Program-made: the position numbers and the translations under genes
Notes under the pieces: model-generated
The model's input: the letters and a program-made list of their open reading frames with translations, nothing else
What the model was told of the DNA's origin: nothing
Databases searched by the model: none
Shown: positions 27,143-36,764 of the stretch, in pieces
How positions within the stretch are numbered: the stretch's first letter is position 1
How the letters are laid out: each line of letters starts with the position of its first letter
Assembly (NCBI RefSeq): GCF_047729875.1
Contig: NZ_CP159826.1
Coordinates: forward strand, 186,001-250,000
From: Marimicrobium sp913061115
Lineage (GTDB): Bacteria > Pseudomonadota > Gammaproteobacteria > Pseudomonadales > Halieaceae
Direction: 5' to 3'
DNA: 64,000 nt

Positions 27143-29650
27143 TTATTCTCTAGAGAATATCTTTGCCAACTCATTAGCCTGGTCTTCAAACCATGTAATA
27201 TTAGTACTATCCCAAGCAACTACGGTACCAATTTCTATAGATTCAAATCTTTTTACCGCATTAACAACGGCACTCCGTAGACCTTCGCCTCGATCGTTGA
27301 AGGGAATAATTTCTCCATTCCCACCGTCGACGATGTCTTCCGTAACTCCACCCGCTGCAGTTACAATCACCCAAACATTTCTGGCAATCGCCTCTCTGAC
27401 AGTCAGGCCGAAGCTTTCCTTCGCCTGAGTAGGGAAGAGTAGTACATCAATGCTAGAGAAAAAGTCGTCTATCTTATCCTGCGAATACGCAGGAATAGTC
27501 TCTACATTTTCTTGTGTTGTAAGAGACACATTGTCGTACGAAGACCAACCTAAACTTAGCATGTTGTCGACAATTTTCAGTTGTACTTCTCTGCCCATTG
27601 AACGGAACACTTTTTCGACTAGGTGGAAGCCTTTCACCTGGCTGTTACCGCCCACATACCCGAACCTGACGGGGCCTGCATGCCTGGTTCTCGCCGCTCC
27701 AGAAAGGGGTCTCATTACACCATTTTTATTGACGATTACTTGGCCACCGGGAAATCCATTATCCCTGTGGAGCCCAGCGAAAAACTTACTGGGGGCCAAC
27801 AGTTGTTGTGCGTTATCAAGAACACCCTTCAGTCTTTTTTGGCGGATTACGTTAAGTATCGGTTCTTCCACGCAGCCGGCACATACGCTTGAATCGATTA
27901 CCTCTTGATTACAGTAAACGCCTGTCTTGTCGAGCATAAACTGCCGTCCACAGATCCACCAGGCATCATGTAATGTTATATAGTACGGAATGCCCCTGTC
28001 GATACATCGATCGGCTAAAGCAACACCTAGTCCCTGTATGCAGTGCAGATGCACAAGATCAGGTTTGACTGCTGCTAGAACTTGTTCAAATTGGTCAGCT
28101 ACGTGGGGATTGTCAAACTGTGACCTGGCATCCAGGTTATCAGGTAGCGAAACGCCGAATACACTTATACCATCAGTACTGTAGCGCCGCATGCTGTAAT
28201 CTGGGATTACCCCACTGCGTATAGCTGTGAATACAAATACTTCGAACCCGTCCATTTGGTGCAATAGACTGTTCACTTGCTCAGCCACGATGGTTGCGCC
28301 ACCAAATGAATCTGGACTGTAGTAAATGTTGACTGATAGTATTTTTGTTGCAGGGCTTTTAGCGGCAGGATTTTTCAGCAGTGGAGCTAACTGTGCTTGC
28401 GCAATGTGAACAGGCGTATATCGATCCAGAACTGTCTTGTACGCAGACTCGGCTAGGCTGTTCCTCAGCTTAGCGCTTTCCACCAAGCTGCCGAGCGCTT
28501 GCTTCCACTCGGCGAATGTATCCGCCAACAGCGCGGTTTTACCATCGATAATAATCGACGTAAAAGCGCTACGCGGGGAACACACAGACGGCACTTTAAC
28601 TACGGAGGCCTCAAGGAACTTAATATTACTTTTAGCCTCGTTAAAAATATAATTTTCTAAAGGCGCAATACTAATATCACACTGTGATAAGTGACCAAGA
28701 TACTCTTCATACTCACAGAACTCTATTCTCTCGACACGCGACTTAAACCGCTGAAAACCTTCCGGTAATTCTAGTATCCCGACCACCCGAAATTTTACTT
28801 TGGGGAATTCGGTCAATATATCTAGGATGGCATCAGCCGCCTCAGCGAAGTCCACATTATGCGTATTCGTACCAGAGCCATACACAATTCGAAGCCAATC
28901 ATCAGCTACTCTGTGTTGATTAAGATGCCTTTCAGCAGCCTTCAATGTTTGATGATCAAGGGCGTTTTCAACGACGGAAACAGCTGGAACTCCAGCAGCT
29001 CGCATAGCATCTGCAAGCCCGCTAGTAGATGCAATTCCCTCATCACATGCCAGCATGGCTTGTCGATAAAGTTCTGCGCCATCAATCAAAGGCCCCAAAA
29101 CATCTGGCCTCAGCTGAGCAAGCGTTTTGCTATTTATCAAGACTTCTCGATCAAATATCAGATCATCTACTTCCCATAAGGTTCGCAGATTTAGGCGCTT
29201 GGCCTCATCGATGAGTTCCATGGTTTGCGGTAAGGCTGGCACACGATAAAAAATCACCAGAGAGTGAGTAGACAGCGCATTTAGGCAATCAATGTGGTGT
29301 CTCCAATCCAGAATTGTGCAGTCGATGCCTATTTTCTCAAAAAGCTGTTTTTTCTGTACTACCCGGTACTTCTTGCACTGCGGTATGCTCATCTCGCCGA
29401 TTATCAGCACCCGCGGCGAAAGTAGCGACTCAGAATCCACTTTAACCGGCTGCAATAGATGCATGCTTCCCGGGTTATGATTATCTTTCAGCTCATGAGC
29501 TGCCAGGTGATTGAGCGCTCGCTTTAATCCCGAAAAGCCTTCATGACGGTAGCGAAAAACCACTTTTTTATAGACACGAGAAAAGCCACCACGGGAGGCA
29601 ACACTTTTAAGGATTAGTTGAACCCTGCGTTTTAAATGAATAACCTTCAT
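27143..29650 (-). CDS. Double-domain GT4-type glycosyltransferase
   Basis: An 835-residue protein with two GT-B style glycosyltransferase halves. The first half (about 80-430) contains 'IVYGSGTNTHNVDF', 'ISIAPLENYIFNEAKSNIKFLEASVVKVPSV'. The second half (about 445-835) starts 'ILSVNIYYSPDSFGGATIVAEQV', has 'DLVHLHCIQGLGVALAD', 'ITLHDAWWICGRQF' and ends with the EX7E-type element 'ESFGLTVREAIARNVWVIVTAAGG', a GT4 hallmark. A cysteine cluster (C in 'VYCNQEVIDSSVCAGCVEE') is typical of GTs with an inserted metal site. Likely cytoplasmic, building the glycan exported by Wzm/Wzt, though encoded on the opposite strand from them. ATG 29650. Confidence 0.85.
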   Translation of the reverse strand: MKVIHLKRRVQLILKSVASRGGFSRVYKKVVFRYRHEGFSGLKRALNHLAAHELKDNHNPGSMHLLQPVKVDSESLLSPRVLIIGEMSIPQCKKYRVVQKKQLFEKIGIDCTILDWRHHIDCLNALSTHSLVIFYRVPALPQTMELIDEAKRLNLRTLWEVDDLIFDREVLINSKTLAQLRPDVLGPLIDGAELYRQAMLACDEGIASTSGLADAMRAAGVPAVSVVENALDHQTLKAAERHLNQHRVADDWLRIVYGSGTNTHNVDFAEAADAILDILTEFPKVKFRVVGILELPEGFQRFKSRVERIEFCEYEEYLGHLSQCDISIAPLENYIFNEAKSNIKFLEASVVKVPSVCSPRSAFTSIIIDGKTALLADTFAEWKQALGSLVESAKLRNSLAESAYKTVLDRYTPVHIAQAQLAPLLKNPAAKSPATKILSVNIYYSPDSFGGATIVAEQVNSLLHQMDGFEVFVFTAIRSGVIPDYSMRRYSTDGISVFGVSLPDNLDARSQFDNPHVADQFEQVLAAVKPDLVHLHCIQGLGVALADRCIDRGIPYYITLHDAWWICGRQFMLDKTGVYCNQEVIDSSVCAGCVEEPILNVIRQKRLKGVLDNAQQLLAPSKFFAGLHRDNGFPGGQVIVNKNGVMRPLSGAARTRHAGPVRFGYVGGNSQVKGFHLVEKVFRSMGREVQLKIVDNMLSLGWSSYDNVSLTTQENVETIPAYSQDKIDDFFSSIDVLLFPTQAKESFGLTVREAIARNVWVIVTAAGGVTEDIVDGGNGEIIPFNDRGEGLRSAVVNAVKRFESIEIGTVVAWDSTNITWFEDQANELAKIFSRE

Positions 29651-30368
29651 AGATACGCGGACACTCGTTAAGTTAGCGGAGAGCGCGGAGCCGTCACCTG
29701 ATTAAAAACACTATTTGCCCGATGGACTAACAAACTTCGACTTTTAACCCGCTTGGATCTGACGGTTTACTGCGCGACGATATTAAGTCTATCAGGTGAT
29801 GTTTTAAATTTCATAGTCTTTTCCCGTCGACTATTTGATCTTGCAGCAGCAGTGAAACAGAATGGTAAAATGCGGAAAAGAAATACCGACGAAGATGAGA
29901 AAAAGGCGTAGGCGTGTCACACACGATACTAGTTGATATTAACATGCGGAGTCGTGGTGAAGCAGCCTTCCTAGGTCAGATAGCTAATATTAGGCAAGCG
30001 TTTGGAGAGAAAAATGCCTAATTAACCAATCAAAATAGTGCAGGCGGTCAGAGTTGCGAAAGACTGGTAAAGGCACAGAACAGTCGATTAGTCGCCACCT
30101 TGAGACGGCGTCGTAGCGAAACTAGTACGATGAAACGCGGTGTGGAATGGATCGGGGTTCAGCTGTGCGGCATACTCATATGCCGGATCTCGAGGACGCG
30201 AAGGGTTTTGGGGAAGGCCTAAATCTCTTCGATATAAACGAGGCCCTGCCTGCACACATTGGCTAAACTAATACTCGGGTTGAATTAAGTGTTAAAAGAT
30301 ACTCGAGACACCAGAGATAGACCCTTTAAGACGTTAAGAAGCAGATCATTGAGAGGTCCTGAGACATT
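29651..30368. other. Gene-poor AT-rich stretch with possible coding remnants
   Basis: 718 bases without a credible gene. On the plus strand, GTG 29914 opens a 35-codon phrase reading 'MSHTILVDINMRSRGEAAFLGQI...' that looks like the start of a real protein but stops at 30019. Around 30165-30266 another phrase, 'HTHMPDLEDAKGFGEGLNLFDINEALPAHIG', ends in a stop. Both have protein-like composition and may be the two ends of one deleted gene; I could not name the family. Confidence 0.35.
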
Positions 30369-32351
30369 ATGAATCGAGCCGCTGGGGATAGCTGTCTTAT
30401 TGCAGGTGTCTGCTTTTTTGGGAGCTGGACGGTTTACTGTTATGCGATGGTGCTGTCCGCATCAAGCTTCTCAGACGTAATGGCGTGGAGTTTTGTGCCA
30501 ATTCTCACTGCCCTGGGCATATGGGCAGTGTGTACGGGCAGGAGTGCTCTGGTTGACACGAGTCGCACCGGCAGTGCACGGGAGCCAGCATTGGCCTCTG
30601 CCCCCGACACCGGCGCGCTCTGGGCGCTAGTGGCACTGATCATCTGTGCCTTGACGCTGCGTATTTTCGACAATCACTATTGGCCTGTCTGGCTATTCTT
30701 ACTATGTGCTTCGATTTTGGTTTTCCGCACAGCCTCAACCTCCGCCGCTCTATATAGCGAGGCACCAGTTGAAACACCGAATTGGCAAAGAGTTGGCATA
30801 GTCGCTTTAGCCCTCTTTGGCCTAGTGTTAGTGGCGATAACGCACCGGCTCGATCAGGACGATTCGCAGTATCTCAATTTCGTTGTGACCGCTATGGATT
30901 TTCCTCTTGAGCCGCTGTTTTCACATTCTGGTTTATGGCAGGATCCTAAGGTCCCGCTAGAGTTGTCAATTTACAAGTTTCACACATACGAGTTGCTGGT
31001 TGCTGCTTTAAGTGATTTATTTGGCGTGCATCACAAGACCCTCTACTATTTAATTTTGGCGCCGATTTTCGGCGGTATAGCGGTACTGGTGCACTGGAAG
31101 CTGGCTCAGCATTTGGTGCCTCAATATGCATTTTCAGTGCTGCTTGCATGGCTTGTTCTAATGATTGCGCTCGGTGAGTCGCACCGAGAATTCGGAAACT
31201 TTGCCTTCGTCCGTTTGTTCCAGGGCAAAAGCCTTTTGGTCACTATTGGCCTGCCATTATGTCTACTGTTAGGCCTACGATTTGCAGAATTTCCCGATGG
31301 ACGTCGCGCGCTGCCACTTGGAATGGCAATTGTTGCCAGTACTGGATTGAGCAGCTCCGCATTTGGGACGGTGCCATTTGTCGTCGCCGCGGCGCTGTGT
31401 GGCGGGTTTCTGGGCGCCTCACGCGTGGTGGTCAAGCGTATCATTGCAGTCGGACTAGCCTCAGGACTTTTCCTGTGCGCCATTGGCTTATTTCTGCTGG
31501 TTAACATGAAAAGCGAAAATGAAATTCATGGTATTAGTTTGTTCGGTTCTGGCACCGGTTTGGCTACCGTTTTAGGTGAAGGCATTTTGGGGGCACTGAT
31601 TTTAGTATTATTTCCCATCGCACCCTTGTTTGTAGCAGGCTTCAGACGGCGACGACTGTATGCGCTGACAACCCTAATGTTTGTGGGCTTTGTGTTGAAT
31701 CCGTGGACTGGAGAGTTTTTGGCAAAAAACTTAGATAGTGCTTTTGAGTGGAGGCTCTTTTGGTCGGTACCATTTATAATTTCCGCTTCGATTTCTATTG
31801 TCGGACTTGCGGGGCTCTTTGCGGATAAGATTCCACGGTTAAAGGGTCATGCAATGCTGTTGGTTATGCTGGTAGCAGTCTTACTCGTTTCAAGACAATG
31901 GAGTATTTCCGCGGGGAATAGCGTTGTTATCGCAGTCCCTCAGTTCAAGGTCGATCCAGACCTTCATGCTCTCGCAGAGGAAATCGTTCGCAGAGCGCCG
32001 CTGCGCTCGACGGTATATGCGCCGGTCTCGGTCGCACAGTGGGTTACGACGTTCCGTCAGCATCCGTATCCGTTAATAGTGAGGCCACGTTATTTGAAAT
32101 TCGAAAGAATTGGACGCTATGTTGGATACCCAGAGCTCGACCGACGTAGGCGAGTGATGGCGTTTTTGCAGGGGCAGGACAAAGATCTCTCTAGCGCAGC
32201 TTTCTTTCAGTCGCAACTTGCAATAGACCGACCTACCTTCGTCGTCTATGACAGTCGCGTAGAGATGGCGCCTGCGATTGAGGAAGTGCTTGGTGCTGCT
32301 GGCTATGTCGAAGAGAAACGCGATATCTACCAGCTATGGCATCTTCCATGA
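30369..32351 (+). CDS. Large polytopic membrane protein (DUF6077/GT-C-like), function unknown
   Basis: A 660-residue integral membrane protein with roughly a dozen or more hydrophobic helices up to about residue 520, then a soluble C-terminal ~140 residues. An early periplasmic-loop sequence 'HRLDQDDSQYLNFV' (about 160) recalls the acidic loop of GT-C glycosyltransferases, and 'RLFQGKSLLVTIGLPL' resembles DUF6077-type proteins. Its place among glycan genes suggests a role in polysaccharide assembly or modification, which is inference. ATG 30369 follows GAGAGG at 30351-30356. Confidence 0.6.
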   Translation: MNRAAGDSCLIAGVCFFGSWTVYCYAMVLSASSFSDVMAWSFVPILTALGIWAVCTGRSALVDTSRTGSAREPALASAPDTGALWALVALIICALTLRIFDNHYWPVWLFLLCASILVFRTASTSAALYSEAPVETPNWQRVGIVALALFGLVLVAITHRLDQDDSQYLNFVVTAMDFPLEPLFSHSGLWQDPKVPLELSIYKFHTYELLVAALSDLFGVHHKTLYYLILAPIFGGIAVLVHWKLAQHLVPQYAFSVLLAWLVLMIALGESHREFGNFAFVRLFQGKSLLVTIGLPLCLLLGLRFAEFPDGRRALPLGMAIVASTGLSSSAFGTVPFVVAAALCGGFLGASRVVVKRIIAVGLASGLFLCAIGLFLLVNMKSENEIHGISLFGSGTGLATVLGEGILGALILVLFPIAPLFVAGFRRRRLYALTTLMFVGFVLNPWTGEFLAKNLDSAFEWRLFWSVPFIISASISIVGLAGLFADKIPRLKGHAMLLVMLVAVLLVSRQWSISAGNSVVIAVPQFKVDPDLHALAEEIVRRAPLRSTVYAPVSVAQWVTTFRQHPYPLIVRPRYLKFERIGRYVGYPELDRRRRVMAFLQGQDKDLSSAAFFQSQLAIDRPTFVVYDSRVEMAPAIEEVLGAAGYVEEKRDIYQLWHLP

Positions 32352-32533
32352 TCCAAAAATAAGCTGCTAAAAAGCACCTTGTGCATGCACTGAAACTGGA
32401 TGGTCAGGGTGGATTTATCAGCTAAATACGTATTAAAGTGTGCATGACAAAGTACCTTCGACCGTCTGAGCCGTTTGTCGGCGCATGCCTACGACCTCAA
32501 GCGAAATCAATAGCAATCCGTGGAGGCTTTCCC

Positions 32534-33604
32534 ATGTCCCTATTCATCCGCCGTTGTAGTTTAGTCGTCGCCTTGTCAATCCTCGCAGCGTGTGGCGAAG
32601 TTGAACTGAGTTGTGAGCCAGACGGTGATGTCACCCCACTATGCGGCGTCCAGATGCCCGAAGATCTGGAGGTGATGCCAAATGGCGGTGGCTTGTTGAT
32701 TGGTGAGTATGGCAACGGTGGGCAGTTACCTGGAGCAATTACTTGGTACCAACCTGGGCCAGGAGCCGAATTTATACAGCTGGTAAATAGTAGCAATATG
32801 ACTGCTGGCAAAAATGGCGATACCTGGGGTGAAGACAGCTGCCCGTTGCCTGACCAGCTATCGCCACACGGCATTCATCTTTCGTCCCGAGGTGATTCTC
32901 TGCAGCTGCTAGTGGTGAATCACAGCAGCCAAGAGCATATATTGTTTTATGAAGTGCAGGCTTCTGCCGATGCCAGCATCGCGCCCACTCTCGCTTGGCG
33001 TGGCTGCGTGGTATTTCCATCGTCCGCCGTTCTGAATGATGTGGTTGCGCTGCCCGATGGTGGTTTTGCGGTGACCAATATGTATCAGCGCGAAAACGAA
33101 ATCCTAGCCCAAATTAAATCCAGTCTGGGCCTGAATGATGGCCATGTGTGGCGCTGGGTGCCTGGCTCAGGTTTAAAAGTGGTGGCTAATTCTACAGCTA
33201 AAATGCCCAATGGCATCGAAGTGTCGCACGATGGCAAAACTATCTGGGTGAATAATTATATAGAGCAGGAGTTGCGTCAGTATGACGTCGCTACAGAGGA
33301 AATTGTAAGTCGAATAGCAGTAGCGAATATTGATAACTCCGTCTGGCTGGATGATGGCCGGTTGCTGTTGGCGTCGCATCTCTCTCCACTCACTATGGGC
33401 TCCTGTTTCGGGCTGACCAAGGGAAGCTGTGGCTCCGGTTATGAATTGATTGCGGTGGATACCAAATCTGGTCTGACTGAAGTAATTTTCCGGGCTGATA
33501 AGGGCGGCGTTTTTGGGCCGGCTACAGTGGCCGTACCGTACCAAGGTAAATTATATGCAGGCTCATTCTCGGGCGACCGACTGGCCGAAATCACGCTGCA
33601 TTGA
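32534..33604 (+). CDS. Lipoprotein with SMP-30/gluconolactonase-like beta-propeller
   Basis: A 356-residue secreted lipoprotein: signal peptide with lipobox LAAC, lipid-attached Cys20, then repeated propeller-type blades ('GIHLSSRGDSLQLLVVNHS', 'LNDVVALPDGGFAVTNMY', 'MPNGIEVSHDGKTIWVNNY', 'FGPATVAVPYQGKLYAGSFSGDRLAEI'). The 'NDV...' and 'NGIEVSHDGKT' motifs are those of SMP-30/strictosidine-synthase-like lactonases. The catalytic function is unproven. ATG 32534 is chosen because GGAGG stands 7 bases ahead and it yields the signal peptide; the frame is open upstream to 32438. Cysteines near both ends may form disulfides. Confidence 0.72.
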   Translation: MSLFIRRCSLVVALSILAACGEVELSCEPDGDVTPLCGVQMPEDLEVMPNGGGLLIGEYGNGGQLPGAITWYQPGPGAEFIQLVNSSNMTAGKNGDTWGEDSCPLPDQLSPHGIHLSSRGDSLQLLVVNHSSQEHILFYEVQASADASIAPTLAWRGCVVFPSSAVLNDVVALPDGGFAVTNMYQRENEILAQIKSSLGLNDGHVWRWVPGSGLKVVANSTAKMPNGIEVSHDGKTIWVNNYIEQELRQYDVATEEIVSRIAVANIDNSVWLDDGRLLLASHLSPLTMGSCFGLTKGSCGSGYELIAVDTKSGLTEVIFRADKGGVFGPATVAVPYQGKLYAGSFSGDRLAEITLH

Positions 33605-33899
33605 TATCGCCGCCGGTATCCAGGCCGGGTGGCTATTTTTGAGGACGACAAGGTAAACTTTCTTAGATGACCGCGAGGCCTTTTGTAGGAGCGTTTTTAA
33701 GTTAGCATGGCGCCTCACGACGACAAATGGGGATTGGAATTGTCGCTACGATTTTATTGATTGGAAACCGGTGTGCTGATGATGGCTATCAAGCTCTAAT
33801 TGAACATCGTAGGGCGGGAACGAAGCTCGATTCCCTGACAATGACGCGTGGGCTGCCTCGCGCAGTTGATCGATTATTCTAGGGTTTCGGTTACACTTG

Positions 33900-34910
33900 T
33901 TATTTTGCGATGACTTTGGCGTCGGCGCCTGCAACCTCTCTCACCAGTTTAGGCACCATATACCCCGGCAGACTGGCAGCTACTCCTTCCATCACTTGGT
34001 GTGCTTTGCTTTCCGCCACATCAAAATGTGCAGCCCCTTGTACTTTATCTAACAAATGCAGGTAGTAGGGTAGGGTTCCTGTCGCAAATAGTGCGCGATT
34101 GAGTGCCACCTGTGCTCCAACGTTATCGTTAATGCCCTTGAGCAGTACAGCCTGATTCAGTGTGATGATGTTGTGGTCGCGTAGTGTCTCTAGCGCGACT
34201 GTGACGGCGTCGTCGATTTCGTTGGCGTGGTTACAATGAGTCACCATGATGGTCTGCAACCGCGGTAGCGTGATCGCATCCAGCAACTTCCGCGTCACCC
34301 GCTCGGGAATCATGATAGGCAGTCGGCTGTGTATCCGTAGGCGCTTAACGTGTTGTATGGACGCAATCTCTTCCACCAACTGGCGCAATTGCTCATCGGT
34401 GACCACTAACGGGTCGCCACCACTTAGAATAATCTCCTCAATACTGCTATCGGCGCGGATGTATTCCAGTGCTTCAAGCCATTGCTGGCGGCTATTCTGA
34501 TTTTCGCCGTAAGGGAAGTGCCGCCTAAAACAGTAACGGCAATTCACGGCGCAACCGCCACTCACTATCAGCAGTGCCCGTCCGTGATATTTGTGAATGA
34601 TACCGCGCTGTGGAATCGTCCCTGCGCTCTCACCCACTGGGTCGCGGGAGTATCCCGGGGCATCAATCATTTCCTGCGCCGAGGAGATCACCTGAAGTAG
34701 CAAAGGGTCGCGAGGGTCGCGACGCTGCATTCTTCGCACGAAACTGCGCGGAACCTTGAGTGCAAAGTCTTGGCAGGCACCGCTGGAAAGACCCACGTCG
34801 TTCTCGCTTAGTTCCAGTATATCGAGTAGTTCTCGGCGTGACGTGATGACGTCGCGCAGTTGACTCTGCCAGTCATGGGAAGATTGCGCAATTAGGCTTG
34901 AAAGCAGCAA
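33900..34910 (-). CDS. epmB: EF-P (R)-beta-lysine modification enzyme EpmB
   Basis: Radical-SAM, PLP lysine 2,3-aminomutase that makes (R)-beta-lysine for modification of elongation factor P. The 336-residue length is that of EpmB rather than the longer catabolic KamA. The cluster motif CAVNCRYCFRRHFPYGE lies near 118-134; 'ILSGGDPLVVTDEQL' and 'RLRIHSRLPIMIPERVT' are family signatures; the PLP lysine region is 'YYLHLLDKVQGAAHFDV'. The start is TTG 34910 with GAGG a few bases upstream. efp is not adjacent, unlike in many gammaproteobacteria. Confidence 0.92.
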   Translation of the reverse strand: MLLSSLIAQSSHDWQSQLRDVITSRRELLDILELSENDVGLSSGACQDFALKVPRSFVRRMQRRDPRDPLLLQVISSAQEMIDAPGYSRDPVGESAGTIPQRGIIHKYHGRALLIVSGGCAVNCRYCFRRHFPYGENQNSRQQWLEALEYIRADSSIEEIILSGGDPLVVTDEQLRQLVEEIASIQHVKRLRIHSRLPIMIPERVTRKLLDAITLPRLQTIMVTHCNHANEIDDAVTVALETLRDHNIITLNQAVLLKGINDNVGAQVALNRALFATGTLPYYLHLLDKVQGAAHFDVAESKAHQVMEGVAASLPGYMVPKLVREVAGADAKVIAK

Positions 34911-35165
34911 AGGAAACCTCGTAGGAAAGCGTCAAAGCAAAAGCTATTGTAGCAATGAATTGGCGGGCCGTCTGAGTCATTGGGTGACTGTTGTTGCCAA
35001 ACGGTGGATTCAGTGCGCGTGACGATGCAGCGACCTTGTGTGTCCAACGCCGTCGAGTAAGACTTTATTCTGCTGCGATACCCCGCGCTTTGCTTTACTG
35101 CGATCCCTGTAGAACGTGTAGTATTATACAAATCATATGATCACAATCCCGTATAAGGAATCAAA

Positions 35166-36245
35166 ATGTCCAGTACCGATGAGTTGTGCAGTCTGCGATG
35201 GGATCCAGTGAGCAAGGGAGTTGAGGTTATTGATCAGACCCTCTTGCCACATGCCTTGCGCTGGTGTCGTCTGGAGTCACTGCCAGCGTTCTGCCACGCC
35301 ATCAGTACAATGCAGGTGCGTGGAGCTCCGCTGATTGGAATTACCGCAGCGTTCGGACTTGCCAATGCCCTTGCGGAAGATGCGTCTAACGAAAATTTGG
35401 CGCGTGCCAGCGCAGCGCTAATGGCCACTCGTCCGACTGCGGTGAACTTGCGCTGGGCTTTGGACCAGATTACTTGTGCCGTAAAGTCTCTGGAGCCTTC
35501 ACAGCGGCCTCTAGTCGCGTTGCACAGGGCGCTATCTCTGCGGGAAGAGGATATCGTCAATTGCGAGCGAATTGGTGCCAATGGACTGCAGCTGTTGAGC
35601 GCGCTAAATAAAGATCAATTAAATATTATGACGCACTGTAACGCAGGGTGGCTGGCCACGGTACAGTGGGGGACCGCATTGGCGCCGATCTATAAGGCTC
35701 ATGCCAGCGGCATCCCCGTACATGTTTGGGTGTCCGAGACACGCCCGCGCAATCAGGGAACGAACCTCACTGCGTGGGAATTGCATAGAGCCGGAGTCCC
35801 CTGCACCATCGTAACGGATAACAGTTGTGGCCAATTAATGCGCCAGCGCAAAGTGGATTGCGTGATTGTGGGCAGTGATCGTACCGCTGCCAATGGGGAT
35901 GTTTGCAACAAGGTCGGCACCTATCTTAAGGCGCTCGCTGCCCGTGCCAGCGATATACCGTTCTACGTGGCATTGCCGGAGTCAACCATTGACTGGTCTT
36001 GTCCTAGTGGTGAGCAGATTCCGATCGAGGAACGCGATGAGTCAGAAGTATTGAGTATCGGTGGTTTGGATGCTGCCGGGGATTATGGCGAAGTCAAGCT
36101 TGCGGCCTCACACAGTACGGCGTTTAACCCTGCCTTCGATGTTACGCCCGCAGATTTGGTTGCGGCGCTGATAACGGAGCATGGTAATTTCGATGCCAGT
36201 GTGAAGGGCCTACAGCAGCTGGGCGCTATAGCGTCAGATACATAA
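35166..36245 (+). CDS. mtnA: S-methyl-5-thioribose-1-phosphate isomerase MtnA
   Basis: Isomerises methylthioribose 1-phosphate to methylthioribulose 1-phosphate in methionine salvage. The 359-residue protein shows 'VRGAPLIGITAAFGLANAL', the catalytic cysteine in 'THCNAGWLATV', the catalytic aspartate in 'GSDRTAANGDVCNKVGTY', and 'ETRPRNQGTNLTAWEL'. It is distinguished from eIF2B-like proteins by these. No other mtn gene is near. TAAGGA precedes ATG 35166. Confidence 0.94.
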   Translation: MSSTDELCSLRWDPVSKGVEVIDQTLLPHALRWCRLESLPAFCHAISTMQVRGAPLIGITAAFGLANALAEDASNENLARASAALMATRPTAVNLRWALDQITCAVKSLEPSQRPLVALHRALSLREEDIVNCERIGANGLQLLSALNKDQLNIMTHCNAGWLATVQWGTALAPIYKAHASGIPVHVWVSETRPRNQGTNLTAWELHRAGVPCTIVTDNSCGQLMRQRKVDCVIVGSDRTAANGDVCNKVGTYLKALAARASDIPFYVALPESTIDWSCPSGEQIPIEERDESEVLSIGGLDAAGDYGEVKLAASHSTAFNPAFDVTPADLVAALITEHGNFDASVKGLQQLGAIASDT

Positions 36246-36330
36246 GGTATAGCCGGCGTAACCGGAGCAGGTAACGGTGGGGTTGATGGTCGGGGGTTGA
36301 GACAGTTCCGACCATCACGTAAATCAATGC

Positions 36331-36552
36331 CTAGTGGTAATCCAGCTGTAAATCATAATCTCCGAGCTCATCGCGCAAGCGCTTTTCTTCCAGTCGTTGT
36401 TCTGCCAGACGCCTCCTTTGTACCAGCTGTTGCTTATCAGATGATAAAGGCGCTATCCCCCGAAGCATGTCGTCGGAAATGTCGTCAGCGCCAGGTTCAT
36501 AGCCGCCGTCCATCGACTCGGATGTTGAAGATTCCAAATCACGTTCTCCCAT
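36331..36552 (-). CDS. Small acidic PA3496-type protein
   Basis: A 73-residue protein of unknown function. It has an acidic N-terminus and a charged helical C-terminus 'RRRLAEQRLEEKRLRDELGDYDLQL', which resembles the small PA3496 family annotated as putative envelope-integrity proteins in Pseudomonas. Translation is well supported: a near-perfect GGGAGGTGA stands 4 bases before the ATG at 36552. It converges with mtnA. A hairpin lies 40 bases upstream. Confidence 0.65.
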   Translation of the reverse strand: MGERDLESSTSESMDGGYEPGADDISDDMLRGIAPLSSDKQQLVQRRRLAEQRLEEKRLRDELGDYDLQLDYH

Positions 36553-36590
36553 AAATCACCTCCCGATGAATTTAGAAAAGACCACTAGTC

Positions 36591-36612
36591 AGCCTCGTAT
36601 TATGACGAGGCT
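36591..36612. repeat. Perfect 8-base hairpin upstream of the PA3496-type gene
   Basis: AGCCTCGT (36591-36598), loop ATTATG, ACGAGGCT (36605-36612). No T-run on either strand, so not a standard terminator. It could be an operator or a stem in the leader of the small gene. Confidence 0.5.
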
Positions 36613-36705
36613 ATAGGCTGAGTAAATCAAAGATTGAGTGCTAGAACAACAAAATACTAGTGGGAGTTTTACGCATATTTGAGTGGTAATAAGTCCGGCG
36701 ACTCG

Positions 36706-36764
36706 CGGCCATCCTTGGCCGTCCATGCGCATGATTCTACTTCCCTGTAGAGGCCATCCTTGGC
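36706..36764. repeat. Pair of short palindromic repeats
   Basis: CGGCCATCCTTGGCCG at 36706-36721 is a perfect inverted repeat with a TCCT loop. A second copy of its core, GGCCATCCTTGGC, lies at 36752-36764 with an imperfect outer pair. A CGCATG-rich phrase follows each copy (36727 and 36773). It looks like a small dispersed palindromic element in the leader region of gcvT. Confidence 0.5.

Noticed and set aside
27450..27908. 152-codon plus-strand frame inside the double GT4 gene
   Set aside because: Antisense to clear GT4 motifs; no independent support.
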